Shown in pieces: positions 48,001-61,004 of a stretch of 64,000 nt of DNA. The notes under the pieces were generated by a model that did not search any database, was not told the origin of the DNA, and worked only from the letters and a program-made list of their open reading frames with translations. The position numbers were made by a program, and so were the translations under genes. Origin of the DNA: Apostichopus japonicus (lineage: Eukaryota; Echinodermata; Holothuroidea; Aspidochirotida; Stichopodidae); contig NC_092576.1 in the NCBI RefSeq assembly GCF_037975245.1, positions 42,259,111-42,323,110 of the forward strand, written 5' to 3'. How positions within the stretch are numbered: position 1 is the stretch's first letter; the number at the start of each line of letters is the position of its first letter.

Positions 48001-50045
48001 TGTAAATATCGTGATACCATCACGTCTGTATTGTTTGCTTTAACATGTATTGTGCAAGTAATACGTTATGGACAACTCCAAACCGTACGTTAAATACATT
48101 TCTTGTACCTTGGATGTTATCGAACATGTGTTCTCTCACCCGCACTCTTGACATACTTGATACTTGACATTGATTTTCATTTAAATGTTCAAAATACCAT
48201 TTTAACTCATTTGTACGTTAAAACATCTCTGCTATGTGAATGGATATTTGAAGATTTGCATTTTCAAAATGGGCCCAGGGTACTGTTGATAGAATAATCG
48301 TGACCTAGTGTCGTATTCGGGACATTGTAGTTCTATTCTAGACACTTTTGCTCACGTGGCTAATTGTGTAGTCGGAGACCAGTAATGTCATAATGTCTTA
48401 GAGTTGAGGGACCTATAAGCTGCTTTATTATTTTATATTGTTCCTTAGACAATCTTGGCGTAGGCCATAGCCTAATATCGTATGCACCACGATTGCGTTA
48501 TATTGTGTTAAGCTACGCAGATCCAGAACTGTCTCTTTGACATTTAATACAAGTTAACAAAAAGTCCAAAACACCACGTTGTAAGTTTTAGTCAATCAAT
48601 TAGGATTTATTCTGAAAAACTACAAAAGTAGGTTTGCAGAGTTTGGTTTATTCTTTTTATTCTCTACATATTTTATTGTAACTCTGATTCAAATAATTGT
48701 AATGCGAATACCGCTTATGGTACTTGAAATAATAGTGAAAGAAAAAGGTATACACGTTTGTTAAGAAAAACAAACGTGTATACCTTTTGGTCAAGGTACT
48801 TCCGAACCGAAACAAAAGCGAAATGTCTGAAAAGTCTATTCCGTTTAGAAAGATACACAACAATGCAATCTGATTAATTCATGCATGGATGTATGCCTAT
48901 ATATGATAGCAAACTTTACTCAGTCGTGTGCAAAAACCATGAATGCATTTGCTGCCCACCTGACAGATATTGTGTTACTGCTAAATCATGTAGGTGGGTC
49001 GTTATCGGGTCTTCTAGCGGCACTCTAGGGCAACATTATAACGAGATGTGGGGTTGAGGGAGACACGGGTAATGTTTTTCGGTGTCGGAATAAAATACTA
49101 CTTTTATCCGTGCCTGCACGAAGATTCTTTAAATGTATTTCGCTACAAAAGGAAGGTGGTCGTGAGAGGTCCTCAGACCTTTTGAAGTTGTTTTTTGATA
49201 GCATTGAAAAAGAATGTTTGTTAAAAGTTGTTATACCGTATACCAATTGAGAAAACATTAGTACGTATATCTTATATATGTTTCACCGGTTATGGTATCT
49301 TAGGGAAAATGCATATATGTAAAAATTACACAAAGTAAAACATGTTTGGCGTGTTTAGTGTAAATATTATGTTATCAAACCCCAAACAATGCTTAAAATT
49401 ATTACGATACATCACATTATAACGGACATCCGCCGTTTACAAAGCTGTGACAAGTTTGATGTATAAGCAAGCTAAATATATGCATCGAAGTCCCCATATA
49501 ATTTGTGGTGGGTGTGAATTAGTAGGTGATTTGCGGCAATATACTTTGATAGCTGAAACAAATTCTCCACGTCAATTTGCAACGAACTCTTTCTAAACTG
49601 CAAGGTGGTTTTAAACTTTGTGTTAGTATAGCATATGCTAAGCGTCAAATAAAATAAAACATTAGCATTTGCAGTTTGTTACACAATCCAGTGAACTACT
49701 CTCTTCAATGACTTACATATAACTACAAAGCCGCCCACGATATGACTATATTTAACAAAAATAAAAATAAAGAATGCATATTTCTTAATCTCTACTTTCT
49801 ACAACAATCTAGCAACTAAGTTATTGTCAAGTTAGAAAATTACTGCTCCTAAAATCGTACCTAACAAATGAGATATTACACAGCCTTTGGCATGTAATAT
49901 GTAGTTGCTTAATATTCTAAAGCCATATAATCATAATAAATTAGACAATGTCCCTTAGTATTATAGTACGTTCATATTATACAATCGTTGCTAACGGACA
50001 TTATTTTAGATTTTCCGAGTGATACAAACTTTAACTTACGCCCAT
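45032..50045 (-). pseudogene. Inverted 5' relic of a gene X paralogue (exons 1-2 and introns)
   Basis: The minus strand has ATGGGC then GTAAGT at 50045-50040 (exon 1, shorter than in gene X). It also has a signal-peptide exon at 47232-47160: acceptor TTTTTGCAG, 73 nt as in gene X, encoding KAKSLTVLLCLYTLHIEIIG then KGNE. Intron sequence also matches in inverted order: 20.5-21.4 kb with 47.7-48.5 kb, 21.75-21.95 kb with 47.15-47.35 kb, and 23.2-24.6 kb with 45.0-45.8 kb. Where the LRR cap exon should be (about 46,285-46,430) only a doubtful, donor-less trace remains, and no LRR exon follows. Probably non-functional. Confidence 0.75.
48743..48788. repeat. Perfect 20-bp hairpin
   Basis: The arms AAAAGGTATACACGTTTGTT (48743-48762) and AACAAACGTGTATACCTTTT (48769-48788) are exact complements around a 6-base loop (AAGAAA). 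It lies in intron 1 of the inverted relic. No terminator role is expected in this genome; it could be a young foldback or an RNA hairpin. Confidence 0.85.
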
Positions 50046-52618
50046 CGTCGAATCAAAACATGCAGTATTCCTTATATTAGGCAGATAGTCACACCGTTAA
50101 TAATGACAGTTGATGCTTGGTGGCCTAATTAGCGTTATCTGCTATTAATGTAGTTTTCCTTCTGCATTACTCGATCTAAATTATACTGAAAGTGAAACAG
50201 TTTTGTTTTTTCTTTTTGGCGATAACAAAAAAAAATCACATTGAAAGTTTAGTCACTCTTGATATGCCCAGTTTATCACTTTCACTTGCATTTCGTTGAT
50301 TATTGCCTTGCTGTTTGAACTGTCATTTTATTGACACAATACGTATATGGATATGGCGTGTTGTGCAAACAGTATACTAACATAGCATCATGTATGCTAT
50401 GCGTTGTAAGAGAATTGAATTTAGCATATCAATACGGGAAAAGGATACATGGTTTTGACTATGATGTGCGAACAAAAAAATCATATGTCACTTGATCTTA
50501 CCTAACACGCGAGAGAGAGACCTTTTTCATCTGTGGCAAGCAGTGTTGTCCGTTAGAACATGCTAGCAGCTGCGTGTCTGTCCACATCTGGTATACCCTT
50601 GATTTTTTACATGCTGTCGCGTGACCTATATTTTTCTTTCAAATGGTTTCAAACCAGTACAATATTGGAACAATGTTAACAGTCACTATGAAAAATAATA
50701 CAAAAAAGTGTATAAGCCTTAATTGTGGGTTTCGTTGCAGTCTTAAGAGGACTCTAAAAGAAGTCGATTCTCAGACAGTCACGTTGTGTAGTTGGCCGCT
50801 TACACTGCTTATTTTGGTGATTCTTCTTGAACTGTTGTGATATTTCCCCATCTTAGTAGAAATAAAAACCATTTAGGACGGTTCCAGTGATAACACATAC
50901 TGCTGCCATAAATGGATATTTTTTCGTGATAATTACTAAATGATGATATTTTTTGGGGAATGTTAACGATGAGTTAGAACATTTATTGTTTACATTTGAG
51001 CAAAACAAATTAATTCACAGGTTATTTATAGTTCCTCAAACAACTGCTACCGCTAGAAGTAACGAGCCTTGAAAGTTACCTATTATAGCAATAATAGTTT
51101 ACGACCTTTAAAAGTTTATAATCACACCACTATAATGTTTTCAATACCAATCGCAATGACTTGTTTCCAACATAATGCTTTCACATGGTTGTACTGCTGC
51201 ATGCAATTGTTATCAACGCTACCCAAGAAGACCTTATTTTTTAAAACAAATGCCAGATGGAACCGTTTTTGCATTGGGAATGATTATAAATAGAGAGTTA
51301 GATTAAGAACAAGCAAATGAAAGAAACAGGCGTGAAAGGTACTGTATTTCAAACATGACCTGATATTGAAAAACCTAATGTAAAGTGATCGATACGGAAA
51401 ATACCACATATACGGCAAAATATGGCCGGAATCAGAGTTTTAGGCGTAGTTCGGAAAGTAGAGATCGGACAGAAACGAAGGTGCTGCACTGCCATTGATA
51501 GTTATGAGGAGTGCCAAGCGTAGACGGAAATATAAAAAAGAAAATGTACAACTAGAGACCATTTCGTAATGCCAAGAACTTCACATGGCGCTCCCGTGCG
51601 GTAAATGTATATAACACGGATTCTTGCGCTACGGTTTGGCTGCAAAGTTTCTTCGTAATTGTCTCGAACAATTTAAAAATACTCAATTGAAAAGTTCTAG
51701 TGATTTTCTGATGATTTATAGTGATCTAATGCTGCCGTATTAGTTTATCGTAATCATTATGTAAAATAATCAAATTCAATAACGCTCAGTTATACAGCGA
51801 ACACGGCTATTAATTGATATCATTTAAGTACAAACCAACATCTTACAAGTGTGGGTTGAAATGGTTTCACCTCTTTTTCTTTTATATTACCGTTTGTTGT
51901 AAGGACAGCAATATAAAACTTTATAATTGTTCTTCTTTTTATTGTAACTAATATCATGTATAATTTATTGTAGCAGATATGTATACTTCTAATAAAAATC
52001 GCAAACCTTCGATTAATATTTTTGTTATTAACAATGATCGCACGTACGTATTAATTTGTTATTGAACGCAATGTGTACACCAGTTCGATAATTGACGGAA
52101 TACAATAATGTTTCAGGTGTTCGGTGTTTGAATATTTTATATCTTTCTTGTATCATACGCAAGTAGGTTCGCTGCTGTTTGGGTAAATTTTAAGTAACGT
52201 AATGGGCAATGGTAGATCAACTAGGACATATTTCTTTGTGAAATGACACAAGACTTGCATGAAAGTATGTTTGCTGGCGATATGATGAAATAATAACTTG
52301 TATACATAGTGTACGCTCGATAAAGGAGATAAATGTTTCATAAACGAATAACAAAAGTTGAACTATAGCAAAACAGGGTAAAGCAGGAAGACTGGGCTTC
52401 ATTGATCATATAAATTGCTGACTGACTCATAGTTACCTAATGAGCCGTATCCAACGAAAGTTGCTGAATCAGGATTCATAACCACCGCCAACCATGAAAT
52501 AACGACCTATCACACTCTGAGCACAATGAAACACGAACCTATACGGTTAGTTAATGCTCTTTGAACAGCATTGCAAATCTACGTACTTCCAATGAAAATT
52601 AACAAAGAGGAACATGTA
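50046..52618. other. No gene recognised; upstream flank of the inverted relic
   Basis: The first 100 bases resemble the upstream flank of gene X in inverted orientation. The rest is AT-rich with no exon, RNA gene or transposon protein that I could recognise. Confidence 0.45.
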
Positions 52619-54203
52619 CGGAAATCCATATGTATCAAAAATGTCCAAAACTATATAAGCATAACCAAAATAATATAAGTATGTCCAAAAAATATAAGTA
52701 TATCCAAATGTATATAAACATATCGAAACTTATATAAGTATGTCCAAAGAAAATATGAGCATGCCCAAAATAATATAATAGTGTCGAAAAAATAATACAA
52801 AAGTCTCAAGCGTAACTGCTAGTTTAAACTTTGTAATGAACAGTAAGGCCTTTGAATTTACGCCATATGTTCCAAATATCAAACTTTTTATTTTGGTATG
52901 CTGAAAACAAATACACCATACCCAGCGTAACGTAAGACGATGTACAGGTCATCCATTACCGTATTAGTGTGTGTGTGTTTATATTTTAATGATATTTCCA
53001 TCGAGAACGATTTTATTTTCGAGGAAATATTAGTTGAGGTGTTTCGTGGCGCGAGTGGTCAACCGGGCCCCAAGGTGGTGTAACTATCAGTGAGTTTAAT
53101 ACGAAGAACCACTGGTGTCCAACACTCCACGCGGTTTAATCACTCATCTTTAGTTGGCGAGTTCCTTCCATGTTTCCATCTTAAAATTTAGTTAAAATGT
53201 GAGAGTGAAAATTAAACGTTGAATACCCCTAACCTAGGCTTACTTTTTGTAGTCCTGGGCTAGTGCCCTAATTCGTTCATGTAGGCTAGCCCATAATTTG
53301 CCACCATTACGCATTTGTGATAACTACTGTACTTGTTAGAGAGTTGTTAGCGTGTGCATGTTGTACGTATTTTCGCACGTGATCTTCTTTGCCTTCGAGT
53401 CAATATATGAATAATTTCAGCACCTCTAGGCAGAGCGAAACCACTCACATTTCTAAGGGATGTGAAAAGGAAAAGTGTTAAGTATGGTCTTGTTTTAACA
53501 TATTTTGAATTATATGCGTCAAAAAAACAGAGGATGTTTTCATAATAAATGTCACAATGATAACCATTGTGTCAGTTGATACAGATTAACTCCAAAGAAG
53601 GTATTTTAAGCTGATTTTTTTTTCTCGACATACCAATATAAGAGTTTGATATTTGGAACACATGGCGTGACTTCAAACGCCTAAATGTTTACAACAAAGT
53701 GGAAGTTAGCAGTTACACTCGAGACTTTTTCTATTATTTTTCAACAATCTCATATTATTTCGGGCGTGCTCATATTATATTTGGACATACTTATATGTGT
53801 TTGGACATGCGCATGTTATTTTGGACATGCTCATAATAGTTTCGACATGTCTTAATAAATTTGGACATGCTGATATAAGTTTGGACATGCTTATATTATT
53901 TTGGTTTTTTGCAACGTATGGCGTAACCTAAAACGCCAAAATGTTCAATAAAAAATTGAATTAAGCAGTTACATTTGACCATATTGTATTATTTTTCGAC
54001 ACTCTTTTAATATTTTGGACATGCTCATATAAGTTTTCGACACTCTCATATTATTTTTGACATGCTTTTTTTTGTGGACATACTCATATTAGTTTCGACA
54101 TGTTTATAAAAATTTGGACATACTTATATTGTTTTGGACATGCTTATATTGTTTTGGACATGCTTATATTGTTTTGGACATTTTTGATACATATGGCATT
54201 CCG
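52619..54203. mobile_element. TA-flanked element with long inverted repeats built of ~20-bp repeats
   Basis: The ends match as inverted repeats: CGGAAATCCATATGTATCAA on the left and, reverse-complemented, CGGAATGCCATATGTATCAA on the right. Both continue with AAAATGTCCAAAA. Each side has runs of about 20 bp containing TTTGGACATGCTTATATT (right) or its complement (left, 52,640-52,790), then a shared block with GGAACATATGGCGTAA, GCAGTTAC and GAGACTTTT. The right side has an extra tandem copy of the block (near 53,660 and 53,920). TA lies outside both ends (52617-52618, 54204-54205), as left by Tc1/mariner-type transposases. The core has no coding frame. Confidence 0.7.
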
Positions 54204-54205
54204 TA

Positions 54206-56305
54206 AACATAGCTACAATAAAGAAACACTAGTTACATGCGTGTATCTGTTGAGTTTAGCTTCGTTAACGTCTTCATAAACTATATAATAACGTGATTCT
54301 TTTGAGTGCTGCCAATGTTACATGAAACTACCTAAAACATTCGTCATGTCGAGAATGAAGGAAGGCTATGTTCGGCTACATCCATAGACCCAACTATAGC
54401 ACAAAATGACTAGAAACGACTGCATTGTAGAATCGCGATTTAATGAACTCGCATTAAATGATTGGTACAAGTCCAGCAACAGTAAATACTACTTTGTGTT
54501 CGTAACACGGTAACATGTGTTACTGTACCAGCTATGGGTTTAGTATGTAATTACACAAAACATAGTGCAGCATACAGGTAGGCAACGTAATGTAGAGTAT
54601 GTTTTGGACGGAATTATATTAATTACTGTTTGCGCGTAGGTCCGTTAAATGTTTTGGATAAACACAAGTATGTTATTGTCTGAATGCTTCATTCCAACCA
54701 TCTATGCAAATGGGGCAGTACTTTGGCATACCAATTGCACAACACTATCATTAAAAGGTTGTTTACGCTGCATAGTGAAGACTTGTATTGTTATTTGAAC
54801 ACGATATATACACACAAAAAAGTATGCAAAGTCAACTAATGACTTAAATATCACAATTTGTTTGAAGAATAAACGACTGAAAATTTTACTTAACCAATAT
54901 ATGTATACTTAATATTGTTGTAATTGTTATTTTGCAGATGTCCAGCAATGATTCAGTGTCTCATTTTTACTTCTACAACGAGTTATGTTGTTCATTGACC
55001 TTTTAGTCTTGACCACCGTTGGATTTTAACAATTCACAACAATAGTTTCTAACCATTTTATCACGAACTTAACCCAACGGTGACAATGTCATCGATTGCT
55101 GGAATTAATAATGCCGAACTACGCGAGATTTGTCGTGAACAGTTCCAGAACCATAAAGTTCTTAGTTACGGTCACATCTCCTGCTGCAATCCATGCTGAA
55201 TAGAATTAAAACAAAGATCACCTCAGTGTCCGCTCTGTAGACAAAATATTTGACAAGCAACTTTACGCCATACAACAAAAATACATACAACAAAAAAACA
55301 TTTCTCCACATTGTCAAGATTTTTCCAGTGCTCATAAGAATAAAAATATGAATTCAATTCGTTTCATTCATAGCATATACACCTATTGCGGTACTTTTGC
55401 GAGACCAGCTACAATCCATGTGCTTTATGATGACTGTTTGACCTCTTTTCTTCCATAATAAAAAACATCTGGTGATTTGCTGCGAAGAAATACAAAGAAA
55501 TAGCTTCGTAGTGGTCACATCTGCGACTTAAAGTGTGTGTTGCAGTAAAAAAGAATTGTGTAATGTCATTACCAATATTGCCATACCAATATTTCACAGT
55601 GCGATGGTGTTTTATTGAATGACACAGTTCAATTAGATCACATATTTACAAGATGTTAAAAGTCTATATAATACATACTGTAAAATTAAAATTCAAAGGC
55701 GTGAAACAATCAAAATTGTATTAACACGTTTTTGTTAAAATTACCAATACTTTTATTCCTATGTGAGCAATGACCTAGTGACTGTTAATAAGATATGTAC
55801 AAGCGTATACCGAGTGTTACTATAGCGTAACACTAACATAATTTTACAGGATATTTGTGCATCAATGTTGATAAATTCAGCGTTAGATTCTCCCTCCAAA
55901 GTAAATATAGATAAATAAATGAGATTTTTTTTTCAATTTCCTTGTTCTTTGGAAATGAGGGATGGGGTAGAAACGATTGATGTATTTATGTATTTGAATG
56001 CTTACATTTTATTTATCGTTAAGACAAAATTCATGTCCCACCAGCCACCATTCTTCTCTATCGAAACGTTTCTCATAAATGAGATACCATTTCTATATTG
56101 ATGGAGGTTGCTTGATGAAAATAACTAACAATAACACTGACTACAATTGTTTTGAGTCAATATAACATTAGTTCTAGTAATTAAATCATTAGCACAAATT
56201 AAAGTGGTGACTATTGAGTATAGTGCTTGAACTTTATATAACATAATGTGTATAGTTTCGACTATTAACTGCGATCACTAATAATTCTATACAGAGAAAG
56301 TTAAA
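54206..56305. other. 3' flank of the inverted gene X copy; no gene
   Basis: Contains the blocks related to 43.3-43.9 kb (54,668-55,475), in a different relative order and orientation. No exon recognised. Several AT-rich runs. Confidence 0.5.
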
Positions 56306-59300
56306 TCATTTGTCTTTCCTAGCTTTACGCAACCAGGACCAAATTCTACGTCCAATCGTCTTTAGTTTAATCTTTTCCCTAATGAAGTGAAGCAAAACCA
56401 GGAGCACTTCACCTGCAAAGTAAAATAGAGATTTTGTCAACGTGGAACCTGATAAAACAATTGCAATCAATAATAAATCTTATTGCAGTATTAGGGATTT
56501 CAAGTTTTGTAATATATTCAAGTATGTAACATTATTCAATGTAAATGTTGTTTGGGCAAAATGAAATAAAAGATTAGGACACAAATACACAGTTCAGTTG
56601 ATAAATATGTTCAAAAAATTGTTATGAGGAAATACTCGGGCATTGTATCATCCGTCGACCGAATTTTTAATAATGGTTGATTCTCTAACCGGTGTGACGC
56701 AATCATAAATAAATATTATATATATCTTTGCAGGTAATAAATACATCACAGTGTGGTATATGGATAACAAAATATAACATGTTGAGTCAAGAGTTGTGTT
56801 GCATTACAGTCACGTTGGATGCGTCTAACACGCGACCAATCGCAAGCTTGCTACCGGATAACGCGTTTGTCGTATACAAATTTAGCAGAAAGATTCTCTA
56901 TCTTAAATTACAGACGTTTGCTAGTACAATTATATTCGGAAAGTAACACCGTCATACGTTATCATCCAAATATTAAAAAAAGGGAATATGTATACTCCCA
57001 GTCTGCACGAAAACACGTAGGATACCTTCAGTTTCATTATTATTGTACATATTTGATAAGATAAGATATGGTTTGGATCGTTTGCTCAGACTGACGCTGA
57101 TGTATAATTAAAACAGATCATGTGATGGTAATGAAGAAGAATAAGCATAAGCTTCTATAGTCTGCCCCCTCCCCAACATTGATAACTCTTGATGATAGAA
57201 ACAAAAATGTGAGAAGGTGCTGTTGTAATAAATGACGTTGCTCTTTTCAATGAATTGCGGTTGTATCGTTTCCATAAGGATAAGAAAAACTGATTTCTAG
57301 TAAAGTATGATCGGTATTATGTTATAGATAATACCTGCTACAGCAAGGACGATTCCAACGTCGAGTAATATGAGCAATGTGGACAGGGTTGCTTGGTACT
57401 GAACGGCCACAGGAACTGCTGCTACCAAGATATTGAGGAATATCGCAATGAGCGAAAACTGCTACAAAAAACAAAGATAGGTTTAATTATTAAACCATAC
57501 ACCAAAGTATTCTTATTCACTTCCTTGCATGTATATATCAGTCAGGCTGCAACATAAGGTTTGTAATCAATCTGTTGCAATAGCTGAACACATTGAGTTA
57601 ACTAACTGTTCGTATTTTTATACAACTCCTCAAGTTAAAATCACAATTTTCTTACAAGGGCATGAGTATTTTAGACGAGATACATGTCTGGTAGACATAT
57701 ACTGTAATAAGCTCCGACTTTACCTGTAGATACTGTTCAAATGGACTTTTCATAGGAGAGAACTTCACATGAAGAGACAAAAACAGAACCGAGGTACCGA
57801 TGGTGAATAGCTTCGTCAAAGCGTCTTCCCAGCCAAGGAGTGTAATTAACATCGTTTGTCCGACCTTCCTTCCAAGCTCCAAAATCTCCCAGAACCAGAA
57901 TTCTTTGTAGTTTTCGGTGAGAAATTTCAAGCAGGTTGGAATAGTTCGACATGTCGCTTGATGACCACTCAGTAGGGGTGTCATTTCGTTGGCACTTTCT
58001 TTGATAACCTTCTCTTCTGGTAGTTGTCTGCAATACTTTCGCAGCAGGATTAGAAGGATCAAAGGGTATGCTATTACATATAGAACGGTTGCAATGTAAG
58101 CATCAGTTTGGTAGTGAGCAATGGATTTACAATTAATATCATAGTCAGCCCGGAGTAGTGAGATCGTAATGTTACCTTCACGGTCTACCTGAAATGTATC
58201 ACAGGCACCGGGATATATTTCAAAAATAGCATCACAAGTTGGTTGGTATGTTATAAAGAGGATAAGAACTACGTAAGTAAGTAACTTGGATTTGATCTTA
58301 TCTAGTTTAACCGTATTTTCTGCATTAATGGTTTTCTCGCAATATTGCAGGTAAACCTTGCAGATGAAATATATCAATGCCATTACAAAAATAATTCCTA
58401 CCGGGAAAATGACCGCAATATTGAATCGAATAATTGGATCAAGTAACGGATCGCTATTGAGGCATTGAGGTCGGATAATAATTTTTAACAATTTTAGAGA
58501 CACCAAAGAAATCAACTTTCCTACGTATCGTAATGGCCCAATCCAACTAACGACGTTTACGCTCTCGTAGAGATCTCCAGCTACTTGATAAAATCCAAGG
58601 AAGATTTTCATTCGTGATGAAAGTTTACTAACAAACAGTCTTTTGTCCTTTTTTGGCGTTTTTGTATTTTTCCATATGACTAATATAAAAATTAATAAAC
58701 CCGCCAAAAATGTAATTATAATCTTTGAAATAATCCACCATTTCTGTTGACAGGGAGCGCAATAATTTAACACAGGGTAAAACGTTTTCTGACATTTACT
58801 GCAAAGCCATCCTCTATAACCTTCCTGGCAATTACCATTGATGCCAGTCGGTGTATGACTGTCGCTGTTTGGGCAGTTTCCGGGTCTCGGACACTTGAAG
58901 ACTCTGGGTATCTTTAGACTATATCTAGTGGTCGATGGATCGTAACTGTCATCCAATGTAAGAAGATTTGTGACGAAGCTAGAGTAGAGTGAAACGTTCA
59001 TACCAGTAAATGACCAATTCCAATAGTAACCGCGTGAAAGACTTTTAAAGTCATTACTGCAGTTTAAGCCTTCAGGTAAGCACAGCGTACATAATCCAAA
59101 TCGATCGATTCGGGTATAATTCGTTTTACAGAAACAAGCTCTAAAACCAGCATGTGTAGAATGATCTGTGCCGTCTGGACAGGTTGTGCAGTCCAATGCA
59201 GAGAAACCTCCCCCTTCTTTGACAAAATTACCGTTACTGCACTTTTTACACTTCTTGCTTCCAATTTCGTCTTGAAAAAAACCACCTGACAAAAAAAAAA

Positions 59301-60226
59301 GAATCAGGAATTAATTTGTACACATTATTTCAGTTCGTCCAAATCATCTAGCGCTTATTTAGCATTTGATTGATTGGGTCGAAACTATCTTACAACAAGT
59401 ACTAACTGAAAGCGAAATCACGTTAAATACTACAAAACATTTGCGTCTAAATGATTAAGGAAATGCAAATGGTATCACAAAACCGTCACTGTTTTTCAAT
59501 ATTTAAATATAATGACGAGGCACTAACACCATGCCCTAAAGGATATGAATAGTCTAGTCTTCACCTACCTCTTGGACATTCACGGCACATTCCATATCCA
59601 TTAGCAAAGAGGCCAGGAGCACATGGACGACATTTTTCTTTACTGTCAACCTTCTGACACATGAACCCTTGATTTTGGAAGAACGTTTTTAGCACCTTGA
59701 TACTGGCGTTAAAAATCACTTCAGGAACAAATGTGTTGTGAACGCAATACCTGCATATGTAAAGTAGTGTTACATTAAAAAGATATAAGAAAGCACAAGT
59801 GATGTCAAGGTGGGAGATGAAAGAATACACGAAATATAAGCAGACTTACCCGAAAAATTTGTTCTTACTCCACGGTAGTTGATGCAAGCTTTCACAACTC
59901 AAGAATCTAAGTAGTACAAAAATACAATTTCCTCCTTTTAAATTTACAGTATGTAATCAGTGTGATACGTCTTTTTTTGTAACTGATTCAAAAATGAAAA
60001 TGCCTAAAACAATGTCATCGGGAATGAAACTGTTACTTAAAAAAGTCATGCTTGGTATGAATACCAAGTCGTTTAAGTATCTATAGAAATATGTTATTTT
60101 TAATTGGTGCATAAAGTCTGGCGGGTTATTATTTAGTACTTATTTTTTACTACTTACATCGTTGCATTACCCATACCACGTAGAGCTGATTCAGATATGT
60201 TACTGATGTTGTTCTTGTATAAGTGA
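56306..60226 (-). CDS. Gene X paralogue, 3' six exons (one LRR, cysteine-rich stalk, membrane domain)
   Basis: Exons on the minus strand: 60226-60158 (LRR, 69 nt), 59906-59850 (57), 59750-59569 (182), 59285-57724 (1,562), 57461-57335 (127), 56412-56306 (107, stop TGA at 56308-56306). All splice sites are canonical and all phases equal those of gene X, giving 700 codons without a stop. Cysteines of the stalk (CRPCAPG, CKKCSNG, CTTCPDGT) and the IYPGACD loop are kept. Differences include two extra residues in the stalk exon and a 12-residue shorter loop near the Lys-rich segment. No upstream LRR, cap or signal-peptide exon is seen between 60,330 and the window end, so it is 5'-truncated or begins elsewhere. 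Function as for gene X, or a recent non-functional copy. Confidence 0.8.
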
Positions 60227-60428
60227 CTAAAACGAAAGAGGTGAATCAATAAGCGCAAGTGGAAGTAGGTGATGGAAGAAATAAATCTTTAAATGTTATT
60301 ACTTTCAAATGGTAGTAGTAATAAAACTAGACACAAAGATAAGGGCTAAAATGTAGACGACGAAAACGATGTTTTTGCAATAGGCAGCCGATTAATACTG
60401 AGATTACAGTAACTACTGTAAATCTAAA

Positions 60429-60634
60429 GTTTTGTACCACAGTAAATACTGGATCTGATAAATCGGTAGCATGTGCTATTAAGTTTACAGTAAGAACTGA
60501 GGATATTTGTAATTCCGAAAAATCCCAAACAACTGGATTTGTTGGAATTACACATATCCTCAGTTCTTACTGTAATCCTAATAGCACATGCTACCGAATG
60601 AAAGCACGATCTAGTTTAGACTGTGGTACAAAAC
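60429..60634. repeat. Foldback element, ~90-bp arms
   Basis: The outer arms GTTTTGTACCACAGT and ACTGTGGTACAAAAC are exact complements. The inner arms share GGTAGCATGTGCTATTA and ACAGTAAGAACTGAGGATAT with near-perfect complementarity around a ~24-base centre. It sits close to the point (about 60,330) where similarity to gene X ends, and resembles a snap-back MITE. Confidence 0.85.
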
Positions 60635-61004
60635 TGTAACAGTTGATGTTCAATATGTCTGTATTGAAGTACAATATTCTTTCTGATACCAATATCCGTT
60701 CATTGTATCATAATATAACGTGAAGAAAATTGTTTCCTGTACTAAACGTGGTTGCAAATACTTCCAATTTATTGCATTTAAGCATTTTCTGATATTTTAA
60801 TGAAAATCACCTACACAAGATAATATTGAAAAATTGGTCATCTGAACTTTTTCTGAAAACAAATACAACATTTCCGGAAGATAAGGGAAGATTCTAAATT
60901 TCAAATATTTAAAAAAGAAAAAGAAATGTCAGCTAAGACGGTTTTGGCAAAGTTAATTTTAATGTACTAACCAGCATTTCAGTGTACTCTACTCCAATTC
61001 ACAA
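60635..61004. other. No gene recognised
   Basis: AT-rich spacer between the foldback and the 93-bp satellite; nothing identified. Confidence 0.45.

Noticed and set aside
53041-53150. GC-richer patch that might be a tRNA or small RNA in the core of the TA-flanked element
   Set aside because: No A/B box pair and no cloverleaf could be made.
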